The notes: generated by a model not told the origin, from the letters alone. DNA of 64,000 bases from Tubulanus polymorphus (GCF_964204645.1 NC_134034.1:13087962-13151961); one strand, 5' to 3'. Numbered from the stretch's first letter, positions 19,761 through 31,261 are shown. Numbers and translations: made by a program.

Positions 19761-20514
19761 TTCAATTTCTCAGGTTATAAATATTTCATAACGCTTAATT
19801 TATATTTGATCACATTTTGTTTAATATTTTTGAGAGTATGTGCAGAACGTAGACTGGTTACCGGTCTCTACCTGCAGTTAGACTGGTTGCCGGTACCGAA
19901 TTCAATTCAATTATTGAAATATTCAAATCGAAAGTAGAGCTTTATTGATCCCAAATATCATATCATATGAATAATATTATATTATTTCGTCGACGTAATA
20001 CATGTGATATTTTTTTTAAGGTGTCAATAAAGTAGTTCCTTGTTATAGTTATTAGGTAGAAGTGAATTCAACTAGCGAAGACCTAGTAGAAACCACTGAC
20101 TGACCGTGCGGTTTAAGCCCTTTAAAGAACTTTTTGATTCACTGGTTGAGGATTTAGTAAAAGCACTCCCTAGGATTTATGAACATAATGAATGTGAACT
20201 ATGATGTCTCTTGCTGGTGGAGCGGCCCGGGTGCGTATCGTCACCTATTGGAGGCCACCGGCATCCCTCACATGGCCAGAAGGTGAATCTTACACTACAG
20301 ATGATGAACTCATTACAAATTGAATTGTGGTTTACGAAATTACCCGGCCCATTAGGAGAAACAACGCGTCATGTTATTTTAACCCTTTGATTTTCAATAA
20401 GATTGTCTGCTGAAAAATGTTGGCGTTAAGCGTTTTGGCGTTAAGCGCCTTTCGGCAGCAGCGTTATAACGGACTTTGACCGTATATATGCCGTATCTGT
20501 TGTAGATATAGATT

Positions 20515-20655
20515 ATGATGTCCAGTTGTGTAACGCTAGAGGATCACATTGTTTGGGCCGAGCTGTTGATTTCGCGTTGTAACGAACTGTCGGCGGTCCG
20601 CGGCTGTAACAAACTACATCGGAAAATATCGGCCGAATTGAAGTTTCTCAATAAG
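20515..20655 (+). CDS. Probable first coding exon of a C7orf25/UPF0415 (DUF1308) homologue
   Basis: ATG-ATG start followed by 47 codons and a canonical donor (AATAAG then GTAAGC) at 20656. The segment LLISRCNELSAVRGCNKLHR then KISAELKFLNK resembles the N-terminus of vertebrate C7orf25, which has a basic helix followed by KLKAELKFLQKV. That protein family is widespread in animals and its function is poorly known. I could not find the following exons: the downstream 6 kb is satellite and repeat, then an opposite-strand gene. Either the intron is very long, the gene is broken, or the similarity is misleading. Confidence 0.5.
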
Positions 20656-21093
20656 GTAAGCAGAAGAGACGACTGTCAGAAATCAGCTATAGAAAGAGTC
20701 GGATCCTGGTGGTGGTGGCAGCAGCGCAGTGCGTTTAATGGCCTCGTGTTAATTGTAAACCGCAAGACGCAGTGTAGTGCGGCATATACATTTCTTTTAG
20801 TTATTTTTATTAGATTATTATCATTATTATTACTATTTAAGAGTATTCATAAAGCAATTGCAAGGATTCAGAAATGCTCAGCGGATACGGTGCAAAGTAT
20901 GGCATAGTCCGGCTTGTATTAATTCTGACCCCCCCCCCCCTTTAAAAGATCCCAGTGACGACCCTGAAGTTAGTTTTCTCGTTGAGGCAGGCTCGTTAAG
21001 TTATGTTGATAGCTCGGAACTAGCATTTTGTCCTAAATAGGTTCTCGTTATGACTGCAGTGAACTGATATAAATCTCAGTGTAGAGTTTACAA

Positions 21094-21252
21094 ATAAAAA
21101 CCAACTGTAGAAACAGTTTATATCCTTATAGTTTCGAGGTTAAAACTAAGCGAAAAAAAATTTTTTAAATTTTTTTTTGATCCTCTGAAGATGTAGTTTT
21201 AACCTCGAAGCTGTAAGGAAATAAACTGTTTCTACAGATCAGGTTTTTATTC
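21094..21252. mobile_element. Foldback element, about 159 bp
   Basis: The left arm (AATAAAAACC, CTGTAGAAACAGTTTAT, TCGAGGTTAAAACTA) is repeated inverted at the right (TAGTTTTAACCTCGA, ATAAACTGTTTCTACAG, GGTTTTTATT), with an A/T-rich loop of about 45 bases. No coding capacity. It lies in the presumed C7orf25 intron. Confidence 0.75.
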
Positions 21253-21827
21253 GTTAGGTTGTCGTTAAATCGCCTTTAAATGAACTCGAGAATCGATCGA
21301 TTTCGCGCCGGTGTCAGGTTCTTCCACGGTGGAATTTATTAGCCTAATTTTCCCCCGATCAGAAGCGACGGCGCGCGCAACACACGGTTGAACGTACGTT
21401 CCTCGATGCCTGGATGGTTTATTGCGGCGCGCGCATGTTCTTATTTCTCTAATCCGCGGAGAGATTGCGCGCGGGCCCAATCAATAATGCCGGCCGTAAA
21501 TCAGAATATTCCGAGTACACCAGTAATTAATGATGAAGAAAAAATGATCGTCTGCCTCGTGTGTGATCGCCCCTAGCAACGGGAGTAAACAATTTCTCCA
21601 TCCCGCGATATCGCCATAAACTAAATTCAACCCGGGCTAATATTTCACGATTTCGGTCGACGGGTGACGGGTAACTTCTGTTAATGCTTTCTCGTAAAAT
21701 TGATAAAGCCTCGATTCAGTCTTCAGAGAGATGGAAGGAAATATGACCGATTTATGTTTCTTTCTGCCGAGGGATTTTCAACCTGATAGACATCGTGAAT
21801 CTGTTTTTGTAACAGCGCAAACCTCAC

Positions 21828-22955
21828 TGCTCTAGTAGGGATTTGAACCAGATGGCATCACGAGACTCTGTCACAGTACAAACTCCTGTCCTAGTAGACA
21901 CATCCTCCCTTACAGGGATTTGAATCTGATGACATCATGAGACTCTGTCACAGTACAAACCCCTGTCCTAGTAGACACATCCTCCCTCACAGGGATTTGA
22001 ACCTGATGACATCGCGAGACACTGTCACAGTACAAACCCCTGCCCTAGTAGACACATCCTCCCTCACAGGGATTTAAACCTGATGACATCATGAGACTCT
22101 GTCACAGTACAAACCCCTGTCCTAGTAGACACATCCTCCCTCACAGGGATTTAAACCTGATGGCATCATGAGACTATGTCACAGTACAAACCCCTGTCCT
22201 AGTAGACACATCCTCCCTCACAGGGATTTGAACCTGATGACATCGCGAGACTCTGTCACAGTACAAACCCCTGTCCTAGTAGACACATCCTCCCTCACAG
22301 GGATTTAAACCTGATGGCATCACGAGACTCTGTCACAGTACAAACCCCTGTCCTAGTAGACACATCCTCCCTCACAGGGATTTAAACCTGATGACATCAT
22401 GAGACTCTGTCACAGTACAAACCCCTGTCCTAGTAGACACATCCTCCCTCACAGGGATTTAAACCTGATGGCATCATGAGACTATGTCACAGTACAAACC
22501 CCTGTCCTAGTAGACACATCCTCCCTCACAGGGATTTGAACCTGATGACATCGCGAGACTCTGTCACAGTACAAACCCCTGTCCTAGTAGACACATCCTC
22601 CCTCACAGGGATTTAAACCTGATGGCATCACGAGACTCTGTCACAGTACAAACTCCTGTCCTAGTAGACACATCCTCCTTCACAGGGATCTGAACCTGAT
22701 GACATCACGAGACTCTGTCACAGTACAAACCCCTGTCCTAGTAGACACATCCTCCCTCACAGGGATTTGAACCTGATGACATCGCGAGACTCTGTTACAG
22801 TACAAACCCCTGTCCTAGTAGACACATCCTCCCTCATAGGGATTTGAACCTGATGACATCGCGAGACTCTGTCACAGTACAAACCCCTGTCCTAGTAGAC
22901 ACATCCTTCCTTTACAGGGATTTAAACCTGATGGCATCATGAGACTACGTCATAC
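21828..22955 (-). repeat. 77-bp B-box satellite (array 2), with higher-order structure
   Basis: About 14.5 copies, reverse-complemented relative to array 1. Copies fall into variant types by the region after the B box (GACATCGCGAG, GGCATCACGAG, GACATCATGAG, GGCATCATGAGACTATG). From about 22073 to 22690 these variants cycle in the same order twice, giving a 308-bp four-monomer unit. Confidence 0.96.
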
Positions 22956-22959
22956 AGAT

Positions 22960-24190
22960 CCGCCTTTTACCGTAAAATAAAAAAAGGAAGTAAAAAAATG
23001 CATTTGATAATATAAATAATATATCGTTTTTATTTTTGAAATATTTATTTACATATACAGTTATAAGTTCGTATAGGGAGACATTTTTAGAAAAATTCCA
23101 TTTTAAGATTCTCAAAAAAATCAAGATAGTTATGACCGACTCTCGGGTTTTGGAACGTTCGTAGAATTACCGCCGCCAGAGGGCGTGACCGACTGGTTTA
23201 GAAGTTTCGCCCGAGCTTTAACCCTGGGAATCACATCTGAACCAGGGTTCTCACGGGTTTCGAAAAGTCTTGGAAAGTTCGGGAATTTTTTGACCTTGGG
23301 GCAATCGCGACCACTTCGAAAAAGACGGCGTTGTATAATTCACCGGCTCAGTGACGCCATCTGACGGTTGGGTTGTTTAAACACTGACGATATAGAAATG
23401 CACCTTGATCTTATAGTCGAAATTGCGTACAAATTGAAAAAAATTATCTAGACTATTTCTATGCCGGATCGATGATGTAAACAGTTACTAATTCGTTTCG
23501 TTAGAAATGGTTACTAATTAGTTACAGCCACTACGTTACTAAATTAATAATACGAGTAGATGTTTGGAATGTTATTATGTCCTGATATTCTATCCAGATT
23601 TTTTTTACGACAAAGTCTAGATGTAAATCGACAACACGTATATACTTTTCACGTCGCGGAGTGCAATCGATAAATAAATCAATAAATCAATAAATCAATT
23701 TAAAAAAATACGATAAACAGAATTGACACAAATAAAAACGATTATAATTTAGAAAGAAGAGAACCACAAAATTACTCTAGAATTCATCTGGTTCGTACAA
23801 CAGGTTTAGGTTAAGGGGGCTGATCCATGGGGGGAGGGGGGCACAAGGAGTACGCGCTCCCGTCCCGCGCCCTTTTGAGAATACAATGGAAATATTTTTC
23901 CATTTATATTGCTATAAAACGACCCCAAAAACAGCGTTTTCCGCGAGGTACTAGCGAACGGAGTCTACTGAGTCATCATACGGTGTTAGTAGTGAAATAA
24001 GAAAATAAATGCTACAAAATATTAGTAGATGTTTGTCTAAACTAAAATCAACTATAAAAAAAAATCTACTAAAATATATATTCATAGTATTTTTGGGACC
24101 GCCTTTTAGATTTAAAGGAGTTTAAAAAGTTTGAATCGATTTGTAGAACTGATTAATGATATGTCGGAATTTGTTTTCAACGGTTTACGA
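22960..24190. other. Noncoding stretch
   Basis: A/T-rich sequence with no gene seen. A CTCF-like motif CGCCAGAGGGCG is near 23173. GAACGGAGTCTACTG near 23957 resembles the ends of the 61-bp units that follow. A G-run with CGCGCTCCC lies near 23830-23865. Confidence 0.4.
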
Positions 24191-24485
24191 AGATTCGTCT
24201 TGAGCGGAGTCAACTTTATCATCCAACTCAGATATCACTGTCAAGTCAAAAGATCAGACTTGAGCGGAGTCTACTGTATCATCCAACTCAGATATCACTC
24301 TCAAGTCAAAAGATCAGACTTGAGCTGAGTCTACTGTATCATCCAACTCAGATATCACTCTCAAGTCAAAAGATCCGACTTGAGCGGAGTCTACTGTATC
24401 ATCCAACTCAGATATCACTCTCAAGTCAAAAGATCCGACTTGAGCGGAGTCTACTGTACCATCCAACTCATATATCGCTCTTAAA
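24190..24485. repeat. 61-bp minisatellite
   Basis: About five copies of a 60-61-bp unit with GACTTGAGCGGAGTCTACTG, TATCATCCAACTCAGATATC and TCTCAAGTCAAAAGATC. Read in reverse each unit starts TACAGTAGACTCCGCTCAAG, which resembles a pogo-type TIR preceded by TA. Confidence 0.94.
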
Positions 24486-24865
24486 TCGGATACATTAACA
24501 CGGCCTGAAAACAAACACTATGACTTGTGTTCTATTTATTCGTGATGATTTATTGTCAGGAGAGTTGTCAAGTCGAATACTTCACAGTCACTTTCTCGAG
24601 ATGTTCAAGGAATTGATTTGCGAGGAAGACATTACGAGGCCTACGAGATTTCCAGAGACTGCGGTCAATGATTTCAGTGTTAGTGAAATAATCGCCATCG
24701 TTTCAAATCTATTAGGGTAGAAATATGTACATTAGAAACTATAGGAACCTATATTGCCGACACAAGCATTAAACGATATTGGATTCGCAGATATGCATGT
24801 ATGAAGAAAATTTTCAAAAAGCAGATTTTGAAATGACTGTCTTGTGAAGAGTATTCACCTAAAAC

Positions 24866-25027
24866 GGCTAAAAATTATATCTTCTCTTCATCCGCTGGGT
24901 CATTTTTTAACTGCAATATAGATTGTGATCAGTTCATTTCTATTACTGCCGGGTCTGTTATTATTATCTCGATCTGATATGAAAAGCGGTCGGTAGAAAT
25001 GAGAGACAAGGTATCAATGTTTTGTCT
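24866..25027. mobile_element. Harbinger-like MITE, copy 4 (diverged)
   Basis: GGCTAAAAATTATATCTTC at the left and GAGACAAGGTATCAATG at the right. The interior has CTGCCGGGTCTGTTATTATT, as in the copy at 25847-26050. Edges are approximate. Confidence 0.6.
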
Positions 25028-25439
25028 TGATACGTCCATTTCTACAGACACCCAAATTGCTAACACAAGTAATCGGTAGCATCCTATTAAAGATTAATCG
25101 TGCCTATTAACAGATTTAACGATAAGAATTATAACTATCTTAAACATTGAAATTGATTTAAGTTCTTACAAGCTACAACTATTTACAATTCGGTTGAATT
25201 TGTGCGTGGAGTTTCTCTCTCTCTGACGAAGAAAGAATCGATGGCCGCCATCTCGTCATTTTCGTCAATCTTCAACCGGGCCCTTTTTCGCGCTGGCTGC
25301 TTCATTTTAATAATAATCATAACATCATAATATAATAACATAACAATGCATAATATTCCTTATATATATGTATAAATATAGATATATGATACACTAGATT
25401 CCCAATTCAATTATATACATGTTAGTTAAATGTAGCTAA

Positions 25440-25593
25440 AGCGACCGGCAAAATTGGGCAAACACTGCGACCGACCGGCAAAATTGGGCAAATACTGCGA
25501 CCGACCGGCAAAATTGGGCAAACACTGCGACCGACCGGCAAAAATTGGGCAAACACTGCGACCGACCGGCAAAATTGGGCAAACACTGCGACC
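25440..25593. repeat. 30-bp minisatellite
   Basis: Five copies of CGACCGACCGGCAAAATTGG followed by GCAAACACTG; one copy carries an extra A. Confidence 0.95.
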
Positions 25594-25846
25594 GCAAGCT
25601 GGCTCTTGACACTATAGCTATATACGCGGATAAAATGTGAAGTCTATATAATCTACGCGTAGTACAATAATAATCGACCGCTCGATTCAAATCAATCTAT
25701 CGTTATTTTCTAGATTTCTGTATATTATAATTTGTCAGCAGTTTAATCCATTTTACCTCTGTCTCAAACATTGCGACTTACGACACAGCAAAAAAAGAAT
25801 CGTTTACGCCCATCATTTCAGACGTTTTGTTAATCATCGGTTTTTA

Positions 25847-26050
25847 GGCTTAAAAGTATGATACCTTGTTTCTCCAAATCAGCCGGGTCACTTTTGTAAA
25901 CTGCAATAAGACGTGTAATCTATAGCTGCCGGGTCTGTTATTGTTAGCCTGATCGTGATTTTAAAAACGTAATGTACAGGGTTGACAGGCGACCGACCGG
26001 GTCGACTTTTTAGCTAAGCAGAAATGAGAAACAAGGTATCATTTTTAGTC
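25847..26050. mobile_element. Harbinger-like MITE, copy 3
   Basis: Left end TTA then GGCTTAAAAGTATGATACC and CTTGTTTCTCC; right end GAGAAACAAGGTATCATTTT. The interior is inverted relative to copies 1 and 2 and diverged (CTGCCGGGTCTGTTATTGTT). The right target duplication is no longer recognisable. Confidence 0.72.
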
Positions 26051-26442
26051 ATCCATTCCGGCTGATTTCGTTCTCGGAAATTTCTACCTTTACAAAATTC
26101 GTTTTATCTCGCTTATTAAAGGGGACCGTCCATCCGGGGAACACTCCCCCTGAAATCATCGATATACCACTTTAACCTTGACCTGAATTATCGCACTTTG
26201 ACATTATTGATTTTCGAACGTTTCTTCTCGCTGACATTCTATTCACCTTGATCTCGATCTGCTGCGTTCTCGCCTTGACATTCACAGAGGACACGCAATA
26301 GCTTCTTATAAATTATTGATCGGATATATTGGTATTTCTTGCCGTTCGCGATGAAACGTATTCAAAGCACTATACGTGTTTTTAATTAAACGTTCACTTT
26401 TTGACCTTGACAGTGCACGAACCATCAGGTATCTGGAACATG

Positions 26443-27540
26443 TCATACAGTATTCACCCTCGTGCACAGCTGGTGATCGGAATTCGACAGTCGACCGTTC
26501 ATCGAATTCGGCGATTTTTTCATGTACACCCACGGTTTCGTCGTCGGCGGTGGCCCCGGTCCCGGAATTCTACCGCCAGGGGGCGGTAGCGCCGTGCCCG
26601 CGTCTAACGACCGTTGATACGGCAACGAAGCGATCGGACAGAAAACCGGCGACATGGCGTCGAGGGTCGGGGTGACCGGCTCGCGTTGTTCCTGCTCGTC
26701 GCGGCGGTCGTAGTTTTCGGCGGTATCGTCCGCAATAATTCGACTTTGCGACGTGCTCGGCTGCGGTTGGTTGTATTGAACAGTCTGCGGTGGGTATCGC
26801 TCCGAGGACAGCGGTAAACTACCGACGTCGCCCGGGTAGGTCGGTATGCTAAAACAGCGCGGGTTATGCGCGCAGATATGCATATGCGGCGCGACGTTGG
26901 CGCAGTGATTCATATTCGGCACCTCCAACATGACCCCGCCTTTATCGTTCTCCCAACACTCCTCGTGTATTTCATGTATCGTAATATCGCTGAATTCGCC
27001 GTGCGCGCCCGGGTGATAGCTACTCGATTCGGGATCGTGCGCCACCGAGTCGTACTGGCTGTCGAACTGGCTGTCGTATCGGCTGCTCTTACGACGAACG
27101 CGGTTGGTCATGTGACGTTGTTTACACTGCGACATTAACACGATTAATACGATAATTGCCAGGGCCAGGAAGGCGCCGATACTGCTGCCGATTGAGACCG
27201 GTATATGCCAGGTTGTAGTCATCGCGTCCATACAGTGCCGACTCGGCGAATCGACAGAACTCGAGTTGTTATAAAGCGCCAGACAGATCTTGTAGTTCGT
27301 GTTGGCCAGTAGTTTGTCGATGCTGTAATTCGTAGATTCCGGCGGTAACAGGTCGCTGTATTTCACCAGCGTGCTGCCGTATCGTTGGTAGTGCACCTTA
27401 GCGCCGATCAGGTTGACCGTAAATTCTCGGGTGATCGCCCATCGTATGTTGATGGTCGTCGCCGAAGCGCTGGCTAGTTCGAGGAATTGAACGATAGATG
27501 GCCCTGCCGTCGTCGACATCGTGTTCAGAAGGTTGAACAT
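26443..27540 (-). CDS. FN3-domain single-pass membrane protein, large terminal exon
   Basis: A 365-codon open frame with high GC compared with its surroundings. Residues about 12-110 read as a fibronectin type III domain (INIRWAI in strand B; LLANTNYKICLALY in strands E/F). A membrane helix IPVSIGSSIGAFLALAIIV begins at 113. A tail of about 225 residues follows: basic stop-transfer RRK, a DSQFDSQYDS repeat, acidic and proline-rich stretches. The stop TGA is at 26443-26445. The ATG at 27540 is not preceded by a signal peptide, and an acceptor-like ATTTCAG lies 19 bases upstream with an in-frame TAA between. So either this is a short protein with a reverse signal anchor, or the exon continues a longer receptor through an acceptor inside the frame (for example GACGGCAG before GGCCATC, phase 1). 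Architecture resembles the C-terminal part of LRR/FN3 cell-surface receptors, but I cannot name a family. Confidence 0.72.
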   Translation of the reverse strand: MFNLLNTMSTTAGPSIVQFLELASASATTINIRWAITREFTVNLIGAKVHYQRYGSTLVKYSDLLPPESTNYSIDKLLANTNYKICLALYNNSSSVDSPSRHCMDAMTTTWHIPVSIGSSIGAFLALAIIVLIVLMSQCKQRHMTNRVRRKSSRYDSQFDSQYDSVAHDPESSSYHPGAHGEFSDITIHEIHEECWENDKGGVMLEVPNMNHCANVAPHMHICAHNPRCFSIPTYPGDVGSLPLSSERYPPQTVQYNQPQPSTSQSRIIADDTAENYDRRDEQEQREPVTPTLDAMSPVFCPIASLPYQRSLDAGTALPPPGGRIPGPGPPPTTKPWVYMKKSPNSMNGRLSNSDHQLCTRVNTV

Positions 27541-28150
27541 CTCGCGTGGCTTTACTTAACTGAAATGATATCGAAAACGAAAAAGAATGAGAAGATTGTT
27601 CGTGTCAACATTGTCGTTTAAAATACTCATTTCATCATTGAAATAACTTAAGTAGTTTCCTTTATAGAATAAGTAATCGATAAGGATTTTAATTGTAGTT
27701 ACTTTCACCATTGATATGATTGACTTCACTATCAGAAAATTTACGAACACTGGGCGGGGTGACCCCCTAAACCCCCTCCCCTCGGATCCGCCACTTCTAC
27801 GTGATTAGTTATCCGTTGCCATTTTTTTCTCGGCGGGTTTGAAGAAACCGATCTACTTCTTGACGGCCATTACCGCTCGGCTGTCGATTTGTGCTCAGTG
27901 CGATGATGTATTTTTTCTGCATCCCCGAACCGAGGTGAGGCTAATAGCAGATTGATTGATTGACAGCTCGTGGGAGGGACGTGTGTTTTTCTTTTTTCGC
28001 GGTTTTTTCCCCGTACGACTTGTCGGTCGCTAATCGATAACTTGATGAATGGAGCTCGGTACTATATACCTGCGCGTATTATCGGAAATCGATATTGGCG
28101 CCAGTAATAACACAACCGGTGAGCCGATTGCTTTACTTCTGCTATGTCCA
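27541..28150. other. Noncoding, with a hAT-like terminus near 27775-27795
   Basis: GACCCCCTAAACCCC and CGGATCCGCCACTT, read in reverse, begin AGTGGCGGATCCG, a common end of hAT-type MITEs. A similar end is at 63877-63924. Nothing else recognised. Confidence 0.4.
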
Positions 28151-28199
28151 CATTTGGTATTAATGAAGTCAACAACAATCTCAGCCGTTCCTCGAATCG

Positions 28200-29165
28200 A
28201 AGTTCGTCGCCTTGCGGCTATTTTCATTAAACTTCACTAGTACGGATGCCATTTTTCTATTTTACTATTTTCACTATTTATCGAATTATCTCTATCAACT
28301 TTGAAATCAACATTCTCAGCTGCCCTTAAAATAGGACTACCCCGCCTCGCAGCATTTCCGCGATGTTTACAACCTCACTAGTACGGATGGCTGCCTGGCG
28401 ACCCTTTTTATTTAATTTTTTCACTATATCGACGGCAACGGTTCTCGGGCCCGGGTTCGAACTCCGGAATTACCATGCCTTGGTTCCGATTGCACTTTGT
28501 ATATGTTGTTTCTAGGGCAAATACCTAAATTTTTGTCGAGATTGAATTTCAACCTCGTCACTCAGCTATCAAGGTCATCTTCAAGGTCATGTCGGTGGAC
28601 AAAAGAGTTTTAGTGCCTAGTTCTGCCATTCTGGCTATAACATAGGTATGCCTCTATAGATATCTATGATGACATCTCAATGGTTGCTGCCTTGCGGTCA
28701 CTTTTAAATGAAAGCCTTTTTTAGCTATGACGAGACTTCATCGATTCTGAATATTGCTTTCGGCTGTGAAAATCTCGCATCAATTTCTGCCTTGCAACTA
28801 TTTTTGAAGTATGACCTAATCCATTGTGATGTTACAATGGCTGCTGCCTGGCGGCCATTTTGAAAAATTCAATTTTAGCTATATCGATATCGAATAGGTG
28901 TAGTTACTATTAAACATTCGATTACACTTTGACGATATCACGATGATTGCTGCCTCGCGGTTTTTTTTTAAAAATTTTTGAGAAGCTCAATCACGTTTCC
29001 GTAATCGATATTTTCGCATCGATCGGTCGGTGGCAAACAGCCTCCCCCGCGGCCATTTAAAAAAGAGTTGTTCGTCCTTTGACAACGGAATAACGAAGTA
29101 AACTTCGATTCGGTGCACTGGTTGATCCAATTATATTATGTGTATGCCTTGCGGCTGTCTTGAAA
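28200..29165. repeat. Decayed array built on CTGCCTYGCGGCYATTTT
   Basis: The motif and clear variants recur near 28205, 28345, 28390, 28690, 28790, 28845, 28955, 29045 and 29145, with CACTAGTACGGATG and AGCTATATCGA between some copies. Spacing is irregular (about 50-300 bases), suggesting an old tandem array broken by divergence. Confidence 0.5.
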
Positions 29166-29309
29166 ATCTACATGATTCGCGTAACCCCGACACCGTTTTT
29201 TTTCTCTATCTGAGTATAGCGCGATTGATCAATGATTCTGATATTCATCAATATTCAACTACAGCCTAGCTGGAATGATTCCCTGGTAAGCGAGTACGGG
29301 TGGTATTTT

Positions 29310-30330
29310 TCGATAAGATGCTTACGATGATCTACATTGTATACACTCGCTTGGTGTGTACACAATTTCATGACGCCGTAAAAACCGATACAATAATGTT
29401 TATATATACATTGATACCTATAGCATGCGACGGGGTTCTGTGTCAGTCGATGTGCACTACGTCATCGATATTGGCGTTTCAAAACAATCATTATAAGAGT
29501 GAATTGTTTTTATTTTGTTATAAAAAAGATATTTCAAAAGATATTATAAGTCTTATTTTGATAAATTTTAATCGTTGTTTTTGTGAGGAATCGGACTAAA
29601 TTATCAATATTGGCGTTTCATAGTAATAAATACAATTGTGAATGTTCGCGTCTTTTTGTTGTCAGATTTCTTATTTCTATTTCTGATGAACTCTAATAAT
29701 GTTTTTCGAGGGGAGGTTAAACCGGTTTTCGGTCAATCCAATGTCACTTGTTTGCTCCGAGTTCAGCGATAAATGACCCCAAACATTTGCCCCCACTGGC
29801 CCAAGCGAGTCTCTGGCGAGCGAGTACGGGTGTTTTGTTTTTGTCTCGATAAGATGTAGGCACGCACGCGCGGTATGTACACAATTTTTCACGGATCGGC
29901 CCCCGGTAAGCGAGTTTCGTATATTTTTTTTCTACGGTCCCTGGTTGTTGTCATAAGCTCGACGCGCGTCATGTGTCATTATGCGAACACGAGGAGAAAT
30001 TCTGCGAACTGCGCAAATAGTCTGGCCGCATTTATATATCAACCACGTGATGTTTTCGTTAAAGCTGTAAAAACGTTTGCAAACATGTTTTCGTATATTG
30101 CTAACTGCTATGCGTTTATTGATTCAGACGATGTGCACTACGTCATCAGTATTGGCGTTTCATAATGATGATTGCGGCGAATATGAATTTGCATCTATTT
30201 TTTTTATTAGTAAGATTTCATTATTCTCTTTTTATGTTTAATGAATTTTCATGTCTTGTGCATTTCAACGATAATTGAGGGTATCATATGCGGGCATGTG
30301 TGTGCACTATACGTCATCAATGTTTGGGCT
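29310..30330. repeat. Interspersed repeat with CACTACGTCATC motif, copies 2-4
   Basis: GTGCACTACGTCATC then GATATTGGCGTTTCA occurs near 29450 and again near 30130 (CAGTATTGGCGTTTCA); a GTGCACTATACGTCATCA version is near 30303. GGCGAGCGAGTACGGGTG near 29815 repeats GTAAGCGAGTACGGGTGG near 29288. The two main copies are 500-700 bases apart in the same orientation. TGACGTAGTGCAC on the other strand contains a CRE-like core. Confidence 0.65.
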
Positions 30331-30356
30331 AAAGTGGCTTTAGCCCGCATCGACAA

Positions 30357-30795
30357 CAGTGGAACTGGATCCTTAGACACATAAGATGGACGCAATATGT
30401 GGAACTAGATCCAGTGTCAAATTAAACCGACACAACTGTGGAACTGGATCCAGAGTCAAATTAAACCCACACAACTGTGGAACTGGATTCAGTGTCAAAT
30501 TAAACCCACACAACTGTGAAACTGGATTCAGTGTCAAGTTTAACCCACACAACTGTGGAACTGGATTCAGTGTCAAATTAAACCCACACAACTGTGGAAC
30601 TGGATTCAGTGTCAAGTTTAACCCACACAACTGTGGAACTGGATCAAGAGTCAAATTAAACCCACACAACTGTGAAACTGGATTCAGTGTCAAGTTTAAC
30701 CCACACAACTGTGGAACTGGATTCAGTGTCAAATTAAACCCACACACAACTGTGATACTGTGAATCCTTGGTTACAGAATCATATTAAACCCACA
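30357..30795. repeat. 39-bp minisatellite (array 2)
   Basis: About ten copies; unit AACTGTGGAACTGGATTCAG then TGTCAAATTAAACCCACAC. Two subtypes alternate: GATTCAGTGTCAAGTTTAAC and GATCCAGAGTCAAATTAAAC. Open frames on both strands here are repeat translations. Confidence 0.97.
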
Positions 30796-31261
30796 CGCGG
30801 TTAGATTATGGTCCTCGGGTGTGAGTGACGGTGATGCGCGTTTAGTTCGTTTCACGGATCTCACTTACAACGCACGAACGCAGACGGCGCGAAGGTGACT
30901 TCGAAACGAATGCGAGCGAATCATCCTCATCAAGGGAACGACGAAACGACGAAAAACCTAATTGATAAAACGAATTCGGCGCTCGGCTTCATCCGTCGAA
31001 ATGTCACCTTCGTTTCGACGTTATAATCTAGCAGTCTGCGGAAATTACAAAACGCGGTTACAGAATCACACTGGTTCGCGCGCGATTGCCGCCGGCAAGT
31101 GGGGATCGGACGAAAACCGACTGAAAATATCATCATCGATCTAACGAGTTTAGAATTCCCTTTGAAACCGGCCGCCGTTTTGTCAGTAATTACAAATCGG
31201 TCTTTGATGTTGCTAGCGTTTTGATTGCTAAAATGCTGGCTGCTCTTGTTTCAGTCACGTT

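Noticed and set aside
24520-24720. 66-codon plus-strand frame with an Asp/Glu-rich, non-repetitive sequence
   Set aside because: I considered it as a later exon of the C7orf25-like gene, but similarity is weak and no acceptor in the right phase is visible. Left unassigned.
30373-30763. 124-125-codon frames on both strands
   Set aside because: Translation of the 39-bp minisatellite (a multiple of three, so frames stay open).
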